Shown here: positions 53,254 through 60,616 of the stretch, piece by piece
How positions within the stretch are numbered: the stretch's first letter is position 1
Layout of the letters: each line of letters begins with the position of its first letter
NCBI GenBank assembly: GCA_016177705.1
Contig: JACOUT010000008.1
Coordinates: forward strand, 1-64,000
DNA: 64,000 nucleotides
Direction: 5' to 3'
Source: Deltaproteobacteria bacterium
GTDB lineage: Bacteria; Myxococcota; UBA727; VGSZ01
The notes under the pieces: model-generated
Seen by the model: only the letters and a program-made list of their open reading frames with translations
The model's database searches: none
What the model was told of the DNA's origin: nothing
Program-made: the position numbers and the translations under genes

Positions 53254-54609
53254 CTAACGCGGCAGCTCGACGCGCAGCACCTTGTCACCGAGCAACAGCA
53301 GGTCGCCGTGCGCGAGCTTGACCGGGCGGCGCGCGCGCAGATAGGTGCCGTTCCTCGAGCGCAGGTCCTCGAGCAAGAGCGGCCCCTCATCGGTGCGCGT
53401 GAGCTGCGCGTGGCGCTCCGAGACGAAGCCATCCCGAGGGAAGTTCACGTCGCAGCGGTTGCGCCCGAGCGTGAGCACGCGCTGGTGCCGGTGAAACACC
53501 TCGTGCTCGGCGGCGTTGGGCGCGATGCGCAGCAAGCTGATGACCGGCCCCGACCGCACCACGCTGCCGAGCACGCGTGTGCTCGGGTCGGGCGAGGTCA
53601 TGTGCAACAGGCGATCGGCGTCGGCCAGCACGCGCAGGCGCTGCGCGCCGACCACCACCTCGTCGCCCGGGCCGATGGGGGTTGGGACGTTCACGCGCAG
53701 GAACACGCCGTTGGTGGTCGGCTCCGGCGTGAGCCACAGCTCCGTGCCCTGCCACGAGAGGCGGCAGTGGCGCGGCGCCAGCGCGGCGTCGTCGGGGAAC
53801 AGCACCACGCCGTCGGTGCGGCCAAGGACGGTTTCGGCCGCCTGCAGCCGCCATTGGTTGCCGAACTGACTCTGCCCGCGCACCAGCACCAGCTTGGCGA
53901 CGCGCTCCGCCGTGGCTGCGCCGAAGACCATGGTGGCGGCCGGCTGTGCAGGCGAGCCGCGCGGCGGCGACGCGAACGGCGGCAGCCCGCCGACGCCACC
54001 GAGCACGGGCGAGGGCAGGCCGGGCGGTGGAAGCTTGAAAGCAGCGATCTGCGTGGTCGACACCGGCGCTGCTGTCTCCATGCGGTATCCACAGGTGCGG
54101 CAGAAGCGATCCGTCGGAGTGGCCGGCGCGCCGCACCGAGGGCAGCTCGTCGACGTCGACGGTGCCGACGGCGGCTGTGGGGCCGGGGTGGGAGCCGGCG
54201 CCGGCCGCTGCTCCGGCACGCCGTGGGCCGGCGTCGCGATCGAAGCCAGGTCGACCCTGGGCAGGGCTACCGACGACGCCAGCGGCTGGCCCGTCGGCGC
54301 GGCCATCCAGCCCTGACCGGTCGCGACGGTCGATTGCCGCGGCTCTGCGGCCGGCGCGGGGCTGGCGTCGGGCAGCGCGGGGAAGCTGCCCGAGCCCTCC
54401 ACCGAGGGGAGCTGCGCGCCGCATGCGACGCAGGCCGCGACACCAGGATCGTTGTAGGCGTCGCACCGCTCGCAGACCAAGCCGAGCATCAAGGACAGCG
54501 CCGAGTCCTCGCCGCCACCGTCGATGGGCTGCGCGGCGCCGCAGGTCTCGCAATAGGCCTTCTCCTGGCCGATAGCGCCGCAGCTCTTGCACTCCCAAGC
54601 GTCCGTCAC
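53254..54609 (-). CDS. Zinc-ribbon protein with two FHA domains (second copy)
   Basis: The GTG giving MTDAWECKSCGAIGQEK starts a 451-residue protein. Three zinc ribbons are visible (WECKSCG with Cys7, 10, 20, 23; LVCERCDAY; TSCPRCGAPATP) separated by Pro/Ala/Ser linkers. Two FHA domains follow. The first has GRTDGVVLFPDD and APRHCRLSW but a Thr-Thr-Asn-Gly turn. The second has LGRNRCDVNFPRDGF, SERHAQL and SRNGTY. It is a paralog of the FHA protein at 44199-45581 and should bind phosphothreonine. It is convergent with the kinase gene and divergent from a PilZ gene, whose shared region holds 13-bp repeats. Confidence 0.88.
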   Translation of the reverse strand: MTDAWECKSCGAIGQEKAYCETCGAAQPIDGGGEDSALSLMLGLVCERCDAYNDPGVAACVACGAQLPSVEGSGSFPALPDASPAPAAEPRQSTVATGQGWMAAPTGQPLASSVALPRVDLASIATPAHGVPEQRPAPAPTPAPQPPSAPSTSTSCPRCGAPATPTDRFCRTCGYRMETAAPVSTTQIAAFKLPPPGLPSPVLGGVGGLPPFASPPRGSPAQPAATMVFGAATAERVAKLVLVRGQSQFGNQWRLQAAETVLGRTDGVVLFPDDAALAPRHCRLSWQGTELWLTPEPTTNGVFLRVNVPTPIGPGDEVVVGAQRLRVLADADRLLHMTSPDPSTRVLGSVVRSGPVISLLRIAPNAAEHEVFHRHQRVLTLGRNRCDVNFPRDGFVSERHAQLTRTDEGPLLLEDLRSRNGTYLRARRPVKLAHGDLLLLGDKVLRVELPR

Positions 54610-54653
54610 GGCGTCACTGTGTGCGGATCGCTTCTGGGCGTCAACTTCCGCTG

Positions 54654-54731
54654 GGCCGCTGTCCGCTCGACGCTGTCGATCAACGCTGTAGGTCAACGCT
54701 GTCGATCGACGCTGTCGATCGACGCTGTCGC
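54654..54731. repeat. Array of 13-bp palindromic repeats between FHA and PilZ genes
   Basis: Six back-to-back 13-base units lie at 54654-54666, 54667-54679, 54680-54692, 54693-54705, 54706-54718 and 54719-54731. The consensus is TCGACGCTGTCGA, itself a dyad (TCGAC-GCT-GTCGA). Units 2 and 5 are perfect. Unit 6 differs only at its last base, unit 4 has one change, and units 1 and 3 are degenerate. The array lies between two divergent start sites, as expected for a cooperative operator or iteron. No coding frame explains it. Confidence 0.75.
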
Positions 54732-54853
54732 CCGTGGCGGCCGTTTTTTTGCGTCGCGAGTCCGCTCGGGTGACGTTGGCCTCCAAGGTCGCAGGCCGCC
54801 GCCTGCCGTCGCCCGCCGGCGCCGGCGCGCGCCGGTCGACCACTGGAGGAGCC

Positions 54854-55234
54854 GTGCTCGCGTCTGCCGCAGCCAACCCATCCGCCTACGTCCTCGCTCC
54901 GCTCACCAACCGGCGCTCGCACGCGCGTCGGCCGCTGCCGGAGTCGGCCGCCTACCTGAGCAGCCACCGCATCCTGATCGCGCGCCTTGGGGACCTGTCG
55001 GTCAGCGGCGCCTTCCTGCACACGCAGTTCCCCGATCCGGTGGGCACGCACGCGACCCTCGAGCTCGAGGTGGACGGCGCGCGCGCCTGCCTCGAGGTCG
55101 AGGTGGTGCGGGTCAGCTTCGATGGGGGTGTCGACGGGGCGCGCTGCGGCATGGGCGTCTCGTTCCTGGCCGTGCCCGTTGCCTTCCGCCGCGCCTTGCT
55201 GCAACGAGCCTCGACGACGAACTCGCGCGGCTGA
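54854..55234 (+). CDS. PilZ-domain protein
   Basis: I chose the GTG after CTGGAGGAGCC, giving 126 residues. PilZ motifs are RRSHARRPLP (an RxxxR site) and DLSVSGAFL (the DxSxxG site), so it should bind cyclic di-GMP. The rest is one PilZ barrel with no further domain (GTHATLELEVDGARACLEVE, then GMGVSFLAVPVAFRR). The next gene, for a DUF4388 protein, starts 20 bases downstream, so the two are probably co-transcribed. PilZ single-domain proteins act by binding partners; the partner is unknown here. Confidence 0.88.
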   Translation: MLASAAANPSAYVLAPLTNRRSHARRPLPESAAYLSSHRILIARLGDLSVSGAFLHTQFPDPVGTHATLELEVDGARACLEVEVVRVSFDGGVDGARCGMGVSFLAVPVAFRRALLQRASTTNSRG

Positions 55235-55254
55235 GCCGCGCGGCGAGGCCCACC

Positions 55255-56307
55255 ATGACGGTCGGCGGTCAAACGGTCGAGACCACCAGCACGCGCTCGC
55301 TGGCCGAGGTGCTGCTCGACAAGGGGCAGGGGCTGTTCACCGGCCGCGTCGACGTGGTGCTCGGCGCCTGGGTGGGCGCGCTCCACCTCACCGAGGGTCA
55401 GATCGTCGACGCGCGCGTCGGGCCGTTGTCGGGCGAGGCTGCGCTGTGGCGCATGTTGCTGCCGATCGCGCCGCGCATCACCGTCGAGCCCGGGCGGGCG
55501 CGCGCCACCGGCGGCGCCATGCTCGGCCGCCCGGACGCGCTCTTGCCGCGCGCCGCCGAACTGCTCGCCCTGCTCGAGCGCCTGGCCGAGAAGGTGGGCG
55601 GGCTCGCGCGCGTCTGGGCCATTCGCTTCGACGCGCTGCAGGCGCGGCTCGAGACGTTGCCCGACGGCATCCACCCCGTGTTGCGACTGCTCGACGGCAA
55701 GCGCGCGGTGCGACAGGTGGTGGCCGAATGCCCGGTCGACGACGTGCTCACGCTGCGGGTGCTGGCCAAGTTATTGAGCGAGGGCATCCTGGTCCTGCCC
55801 GACGCCGCCACGCCGGCGTCCGGGCTCGAGGTCATCGACGTCGAGGGAGGGCTCGAGGAGGCGCTGACCGCCGCCCTCGCGGAGCTGTCGGCCGACGACG
55901 TCGAGCTGCCGGCGCCGGCGCCGCCCGGCGCGAGCACGCCTGAGGTCGCGCCGCCCGTCGCCACGTCGTCGGAGCCGCCGGGGCCGATGCCGTCACCGAT
56001 CACCGAGCCGCCGGCGTCGACGCCGTCGAGCTCGTCGACATCGCCTGCGTACACGGTGCGCTCGGGCGGCGATCGCCGGTCGACCGCCGGGGGACTGCCG
56101 CAACACCTGGCGTTGCCGCGCCCGGCGCCGCCGGTGGTGAGCGCCGACGAGCTGCGCGCCTGGCTCGGCGTCGAGGAGGCGTTCTTCTCGGTGCCGCCGG
56201 TCGCCACGCCGGCGCCGCGCGCGACGTCGCTGCCGTGGGGGCTGCTGGCCGCGCTGGCCGGCGTAGCGGTCGTCGTCGGTGTGCTGCTCGGCCGCGCCTG
56301 CGGCTGA
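55255..56307 (+). CDS. DUF4388 protein with C-terminal membrane helix
   Basis: The ATG gives 350 residues. Residues 1-100 match the DUF4388 pattern: RSLAEVLLDKGQGLFTGRVDVV, GALHLTEGQIVDARVGPLSGE and ALWRMLLP. DUF4388 occurs in delta-proteobacterial signalling proteins and probably binds partners. Residues 100-200 continue with helical segments. A Pro/Ser/Thr-rich linker (about 230-300) leads to one C-terminal membrane helix near 323-345 (LPWGLLAALAGVAVVVGVLL). The protein therefore seems tail-anchored, with its signalling domain in the cytoplasm. It follows the PilZ gene. Confidence 0.85.
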   Translation: MTVGGQTVETTSTRSLAEVLLDKGQGLFTGRVDVVLGAWVGALHLTEGQIVDARVGPLSGEAALWRMLLPIAPRITVEPGRARATGGAMLGRPDALLPRAAELLALLERLAEKVGGLARVWAIRFDALQARLETLPDGIHPVLRLLDGKRAVRQVVAECPVDDVLTLRVLAKLLSEGILVLPDAATPASGLEVIDVEGGLEEALTAALAELSADDVELPAPAPPGASTPEVAPPVATSSEPPGPMPSPITEPPASTPSSSSTSPAYTVRSGGDRRSTAGGLPQHLALPRPAPPVVSADELRAWLGVEEAFFSVPPVATPAPRATSLPWGLLAALAGVAVVVGVLLGRACG

Positions 56308-56316
56308 TCGCCGACG

Positions 56317-57135
56317 CTAGCGAAGCTCCGCGATCAGCGCCGACCCGTCGTCCGGCCAAGCGAAGCCCACGTCGAGCAGCGTCAGCCCCTCGGGGGGCGC
56401 GCACAGGCCGGCGACGCGGCGATCGCGTGCGGCGAGCACGCGCGCGACGTCGTCCACGGGACGCCAATCGCTGCCTACCTCGACGAGCAGCGCGACCGCG
56501 TTCCGCACCATCTTGCGCAAGAACGCGTCGCCGACGATCTCGATGAGCCAACGCCGGCCGTCTTCGAGGGGGAAGGGGCCGCCCACGCGCACGCGCGACA
56601 GCGTCTTGACCGTGCCGGCCGCCGTGCAGCCGCCGCCCCGCAGCGACGAGAAGTCGTGGGTGCCCTCGAGCGCGCGCGCGGCCAGGCGCAGCCGCTCGCC
56701 AGACAGCTCGGGTGCCACCGGCCAGCTGAAAGGTCGGGGCGCGCACGCGTCGCGGCAACGGTCGTCGACCAGGTAGCGGTAGCGCTTGCCGCGGCTATGG
56801 CCGCGCGCGTGGATGGTCGGTGGCACCACCTCGGCCACGACGTGGCACAGGCCGTCGTCGCGTGTGGCCGCCAGGCGCGTGGCCAGCGCGACGCCGTCCG
56901 CCTCGTCGAGGAAGTAGCAGGTGGCGGCGTTGTTGAGCGCATGGACGCCGGCGTCGGTGCGCGCGGCATACGCGAGGCCGCGTGCCTGCACCCCCGCCGC
57001 CGCCGCCAGCCGTTCTTTGAGCGCCTGCCCGGCGGTGGGCACGCCCGGTCCCTGGGGCTGGAGGCCGCGGAAGCGCCGGCCGTCGTAGCCGAAGCGGATC
57101 AGGAGCTGGGTGCGCCGGGAGAGATCCTTGGCCAC
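56317..57135 (-). CDS. truA: tRNA pseudouridine(38-40) synthase
   Basis: The GTG giving MAKDLSRRTQLLIRFGYDGR starts a 272-residue protein, the usual TruA length. Catalytic Asp61 lies in LAYAARTDAGVHALNN. Other family blocks are FRGLQPQGPGVPTAGQALKE, TIHARGHSRGKRYRY and AFLRKMVRNAVALLVEV. It makes pseudouridine at positions 38-40 of many tRNAs. A second pseudouridine enzyme, truD, lies at 37091. It is convergent with the DUF4388 gene. Confidence 0.95.
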   Translation of the reverse strand: MAKDLSRRTQLLIRFGYDGRRFRGLQPQGPGVPTAGQALKERLAAAAGVQARGLAYAARTDAGVHALNNAATCYFLDEADGVALATRLAATRDDGLCHVVAEVVPPTIHARGHSRGKRYRYLVDDRCRDACAPRPFSWPVAPELSGERLRLAARALEGTHDFSSLRGGGCTAAGTVKTLSRVRVGGPFPLEDGRRWLIEIVGDAFLRKMVRNAVALLVEVGSDWRPVDDVARVLAARDRRVAGLCAPPEGLTLLDVGFAWPDDGSALIAELR

Positions 57136-57260
57136 GACCGACGATGCTAGGGGCCTCGCCGTACGCGGGCAGGGGGTAGGTGTGCGACAGCCGGCGGGCA
57201 CGGGAAGATGCCGGTGCCTCAGGCGATCCGGCCGCTTGGCACCGGGGGGCCCAAGAGGCC

Positions 57261-58301
57261 ATGCTACCGAGGTCGATGTCAGCACGCCCGAGCCCGCCCC
57301 CGCTGAAGAAGATGGAGCCGCCGCCGCGCATCCCGCTGCGCGAGGTCGAGCGGGCCTCCCACGCCGCGGCGCGCGACGACGACGACCCGACCGCCGGCGA
57401 GTGGCTGTTCAAGCAGAGCGACACGGTGCTCGGGCCGGTGACCGCCATCGTGCTGGTCGAGCGCATCAAGCTCGGCGAGCTGTCGGCCGACACCCCGATC
57501 GCGCGCGACGGGCAGCCGTTCAAGCCGATGAAGCTGGTGCCGCTGTTCCGCGAGGCCTACGAGGCCACGCTGGAGCGCAAGCGGCGCGAGGCCGAGGAGC
57601 GCGAGTACAACGCCAAGGTCAGCCGCGCGCGCACGCTGCGGGTGGTCATCGTGCTCCTGCTGGTGCTCGTGCCCGGCGCCATCGGTGCGCTCGCCGGCTG
57701 GCAGGTGATGGTGCGCCGCCCGTGGGACGACACGCCCGCCTGGATCGCCAAGGCGCCGGCCGCGGTCGACTTGCCGCCGCGCCCGCCCGAGGTGAAGAAG
57801 GCGACGCCGGCCCCGCCGACGACCGACGATGGCGGCAACGGGACCGCCGAGCCCGGCTCCGACGCCAAGGACAAACGCACTGCCCGCGTCGACCACAAGA
57901 AGGACGACAAGAAAGACGACAAACGGGACGACAAGAAAGACGACAAGCCGGCAGCGTTCGTCAAGGAGCTGACCAACGAGCAGGCGGTGGCACCGCTCAA
58001 AGACGGCTCGGTGCGCGGGCCGCTCGGCGCGTGCCTCAAGGCCGAGGTCGAGTCGAACCCCGACATGCCCACCACCGTCGAGCTGGCCTACACCATCACC
58101 GAGGACGGTCAGGCGATCAACGTCAAGCTGAGCAACCGCGAGCTGCGCGGCCGCCCGGTGCAGGAGTGCGTGCAGCGCGCGCTCGCCAACGCGCGCTGGC
58201 CGCGCTTCGCCGGCGAGCGCAAGAACGTCAGCGTGCCCTTCACTATCAAGAAGCCGGCCAAGCCCGCCACCGGCCCGGTCACCGGCGGCGCGCCCAAGTA
58301 G
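57261..58301 (+). CDS. GYF_2-like and TonB-like domain protein
   Basis: I used the ATG after AGAGG (another ATG lies 15 bases on), giving 346 residues. Residues about 45-100 match the GYF_2 pattern (WLFKQSDTVLGPVTAIVLVE, then LVPLFREAYEATLERKRREA). One membrane helix follows near 125-145 (VVIVLLLVLVPGAIGALAGW). The periplasmic part has a charged Lys/Asp linker (KKDDKKDDKRDDKKDDK) and a C-terminal TonB/TolA-like AgmX-type domain with a Cys pair (GPLGACLKAEV, VQECVQRALANARWPRFAG). GYF_2 proteins of this layout occur in myxobacterial motility and envelope clusters. The function here is unknown. Confidence 0.82.
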   Translation: MLPRSMSARPSPPPLKKMEPPPRIPLREVERASHAAARDDDDPTAGEWLFKQSDTVLGPVTAIVLVERIKLGELSADTPIARDGQPFKPMKLVPLFREAYEATLERKRREAEEREYNAKVSRARTLRVVIVLLLVLVPGAIGALAGWQVMVRRPWDDTPAWIAKAPAAVDLPPRPPEVKKATPAPPTTDDGGNGTAEPGSDAKDKRTARVDHKKDDKKDDKRDDKKDDKPAAFVKELTNEQAVAPLKDGSVRGPLGACLKAEVESNPDMPTTVELAYTITEDGQAINVKLSNRELRGRPVQECVQRALANARWPRFAGERKNVSVPFTIKKPAKPATGPVTGGAPK

Positions 58302-58325
58302 GCGCGGCCGCACAGCGCGACGGCG

Positions 58326-58778
58326 TCACACCAGCTCGACGAGGCGCTCGAGCAGCGGCGCCGCCGCCACGCTGCGCTGGGCGAAGCTCTCGGTGATGTT
58401 GACGACGAGCTTGAGGCACGCCTGCGGCCGCTGTGCCTGCAGGCGCGTGAACTCGCGACGGGGGATCTCAATCAACAGCGAGGGGCTGCGCGCCTTGGCG
58501 GTGACGCGGCGCGGTCCGGGGTGCAGCAGCGACAGCTCGCCGAAGCTGTCGGGCGCGTACAGCGTGCCGACCTCGCGCTCGATTCCGTTCCGAGTCACGT
58601 GCAACGTCACTTCGCCGACCGCGAGCAGGAACAGGCTCTCCCCCATCATGCGCTCGACGAAGATCGGCATACCCGGGTCGAGCTGGCGCGCACCACAGAC
58701 GCTCTGGACGATCTTCACGCCGTCGTCGGTGAACCCGCGCAGCAGCGGGTTCGCCTTCAGGAACGCGAACACGTCCAT
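58326..58778 (-). CDS. Cyclic nucleotide-binding domain protein
   Basis: This 150-residue protein is a single cNMP-binding beta-barrel. Residues about 25-110 show SFGELSLLHPGPRRVTAKA, the phosphate-binding cassette that in CRP-type domains holds cAMP or cGMP (GE, then an Arg). No helix-turn-helix or kinase domain is attached, so it may act by binding another protein. It starts at an ATG and converges with the GYF_2 gene. It is divergent from the ParA gene, with about 105 bases between the starts. Confidence 0.85.
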   Translation of the reverse strand: MDVFAFLKANPLLRGFTDDGVKIVQSVCGARQLDPGMPIFVERMMGESLFLLAVGEVTLHVTRNGIEREVGTLYAPDSFGELSLLHPGPRRVTAKARSPSLLIEIPRREFTRLQAQRPQACLKLVVNITESFAQRSVAAAPLLERLVELV

Positions 58779-58884
58779 GGCGGCAATCTACTCCCGGCGG
58801 CCGTGCGGCGGCCACTTTGTTTCCGACGGCGGCGCAGCCGGTCGGCCCTGGCCCTCGCCGCGCGATTTGGCCAGGATGCACGTC

Positions 58885-59745
58885 ATGACCCGGGTGATCG
58901 CCGTCGCCAACCAGAAGGGTGGCGTGGGCAAGACCATCACCAGCCTGAATGTCGCGGCGTGCATGGCGCGTCGGGGACGGCGCACGCTGTTGGTCGACCT
59001 CGACCCGCAGGGGCACTGCGGCGTCGGGCTCGGCATCGACACGGAGCCGCTCAAGCGCACCACCTACGAGCTGTTGGTCGACAAGGGCGCGTCGGTCGAC
59101 GACTTGGCGGTCAAGCTGCCGTGGCCCGAGCTGGCCACCTTGTCGTTCGTGCCCGCCAACCTGCGGCTCGCGCTCGCGGAGCGCGAGCTGTCGACGCGCT
59201 CTACGCTCGGCAACCTGGCGCTCGCCACGCGGCTCAAGGACATCCGCGCCGACTACGACGAGATCATCCTCGATTGCCCGCCGTCGCTCTCGAAGCTGAC
59301 GCTCAACGCCTTCCTGGCGAGCGACATGGTGCTGATCCCGGTGGCGGTGGGCTTCTTCTCCATCCACGGCGTGCGCATGCTGGCGGAGACCCTACGCGAC
59401 ATCTTCGAGGAGACCGGCCTCGACTACGACATTCGCTGCTTGATCACGCGCTACCGGTCGGGCCAAACGGTGAGCCGGGAAGTGCGGCGGGCCGCCGACG
59501 AGATGTTCGGCGACTACTGTTTCACGTCGGTGATCAGGGAGACCGCCGAGGTGGAGAAGAGCGTGGGCGCGCAGACGCCCCTGTGCATCTCGGCGCCGCG
59601 CTGCCATGCAGCGCTCGACTACGAGGCGCTGTGTGACGAGCTGATCGAGCTGTCGCGCGGCGTCACGGTGGAGCTGCTCGGGGACGAGGGCGACGACGCC
59701 GGCAAGGAGGGCGCGGATGGGCGGGAAGGGCAGAAAGCCGTCTGA
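58885..59745 (+). CDS. Orphan ParA-family ATPase
   Basis: The ATG after CCAGGATGCACGTC gives 286 residues. The deviant Walker A is NQKGGVGKTITSLN with signature Lys11 and Lys16. Walker B/A' regions are LLVDLDPQGHCGVGLG and IILDCPPSLSKLTLNAFL. It lacks the N-terminal helix-turn-helix of plasmid ParA, and no parB gene lies nearby, so it belongs to the orphan ParA/MinD-like ATPases that position cargo on membranes or DNA. The last residues overlap the next PilZ gene by 29 bases, so the two are strongly coupled. Confidence 0.93.
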   Translation: MTRVIAVANQKGGVGKTITSLNVAACMARRGRRTLLVDLDPQGHCGVGLGIDTEPLKRTTYELLVDKGASVDDLAVKLPWPELATLSFVPANLRLALAERELSTRSTLGNLALATRLKDIRADYDEIILDCPPSLSKLTLNAFLASDMVLIPVAVGFFSIHGVRMLAETLRDIFEETGLDYDIRCLITRYRSGQTVSREVRRAADEMFGDYCFTSVIRETAEVEKSVGAQTPLCISAPRCHAALDYEALCDELIELSRGVTVELLGDEGDDAGKEGADGREGQKAV

Positions 59746-60292
59746 CAAGAAGGCGGCGCACGCGGGCAAGCGCAAGAAGGGCGCGCCGAGCGTGACCGAG
59801 TTCCTCTCGAAGATCTCGAGCGGCCAGCGCGCCGGCGCGCCCGCCAAGGGCTTGCTCGGCGAGGTCTCCAAGGAGGCGCTGATCGCGGCCGGCCGGGCCG
59901 AGCCCGAGCAGGTCGAGTTCATCGACGGCATCGACGTCGACCTGACCAGCCTGGAGGACGAGGAGCCGGTGGCGCCGCGCCGCACGGCGCGCATCCCGCT
60001 CTCCGAGACCGTCGAGGTGCGCGGCTTCTTCGGGCTCGAGCGGCAGCGCGTGGCGAACGCGTCGCTGACCGGCGTGTTCATCGAGACCGCCTCGCCGCTC
60101 GAGGTGGGCGACGCCGTCGAGATCGCCTTCCCGCGCCCCGGTGGGCGCAAGCTCAAGGTGCAGGGCCGCGTGCGCTGGGTAACGCCCTTTGGCGGCCTCA
60201 AGGACGCGCGGCCCGGCATGGGCGTGGAGCTTTTCGGGGTCGACGCCGAGAAGCGCGAGCTGCTCGCCGATCTGATCTCGCGGCGGCGCTGA
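59717..60292 (+). CDS. PilZ-domain protein with basic N-terminal tail
   Basis: The 191-residue protein starts at an ATG inside the ParA coding end after GGAGGGCGCGG. Residues 1-25 are strongly basic (MGGKGRKPSDKKAAHAGKRK), then a helical region. The C-terminal half is a PilZ domain (RRTARIPLSETVEVRG, then ANASLTGVFIETASPLEVGD). The N-terminal basic peptide resembles the Lys/Arg segments of ParB-like proteins that activate ParA ATPases. Cyclic di-GMP binding could therefore control ParA-driven positioning. This is inferred from motifs and overlap only. Confidence 0.85.
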   Translation: MGGKGRKPSDKKAAHAGKRKKGAPSVTEFLSKISSGQRAGAPAKGLLGEVSKEALIAAGRAEPEQVEFIDGIDVDLTSLEDEEPVAPRRTARIPLSETVEVRGFFGLERQRVANASLTGVFIETASPLEVGDAVEIAFPRPGGRKLKVQGRVRWVTPFGGLKDARPGMGVELFGVDAEKRELLADLISRRR

Positions 60293-60616
60293 GTGCCCGG
60301 CATCGGCGACGACGACAACCATGGTGACGACGACGATCCGCGCGGCGCGGTGCCGGTGCCGCTGGCGCAGGTGATGGGTCGGCGCGTGCGCGAGGAGCTG
60401 CCGCGCTTCACCTTCGAGGGGCTGAAGGGCGCCTGGGTACGGGTGCGCGCCAACGGCTTCGAGTATCGCGGCGTGCTCATCGGCGCCGACGAGGGCGAGC
60501 TCTACCTGCGCGGCGAGCTGCGCTACCTGGTGCTGCCGCTCGCCGACGTCACGGACGTGCGGCCGGAGCCCGTGGCAAAGCCCGCGACCGCCGGGCGCGA
60601 CGGAGACGACGAGTGA
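60293..60616 (+). CDS. Small beta-rich protein of the ParA-PilZ block
   Basis: The 107-residue protein begins with GTG directly after the PilZ stop. The middle part (FEGLKGAWVRVRANGFEYRG, then ADEGELYLRGELRYLVLPLA) shows beta-strands like an SH3/Sm-type barrel, with an acidic start (MPGIGDDDNHGDDDDPRG) and end. No ribosome site is clear, so it probably depends on translation of the upstream gene. Its last codons overlap the GTG start of the VWA gene. I do not recognise the family. Confidence 0.7.
   Translation: MPGIGDDDNHGDDDDPRGAVPVPLAQVMGRRVREELPRFTFEGLKGAWVRVRANGFEYRGVLIGADEGELYLRGELRYLVLPLADVTDVRPEPVAKPATAGRDGDDE

Noticed and set aside
53308..55254. A long N-terminal extension of the DUF4388 protein.
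   Set aside because: It runs opposite the FHA gene and over the PilZ gene. The ATG at 55255 gives a product that begins with the DUF4388 domain.
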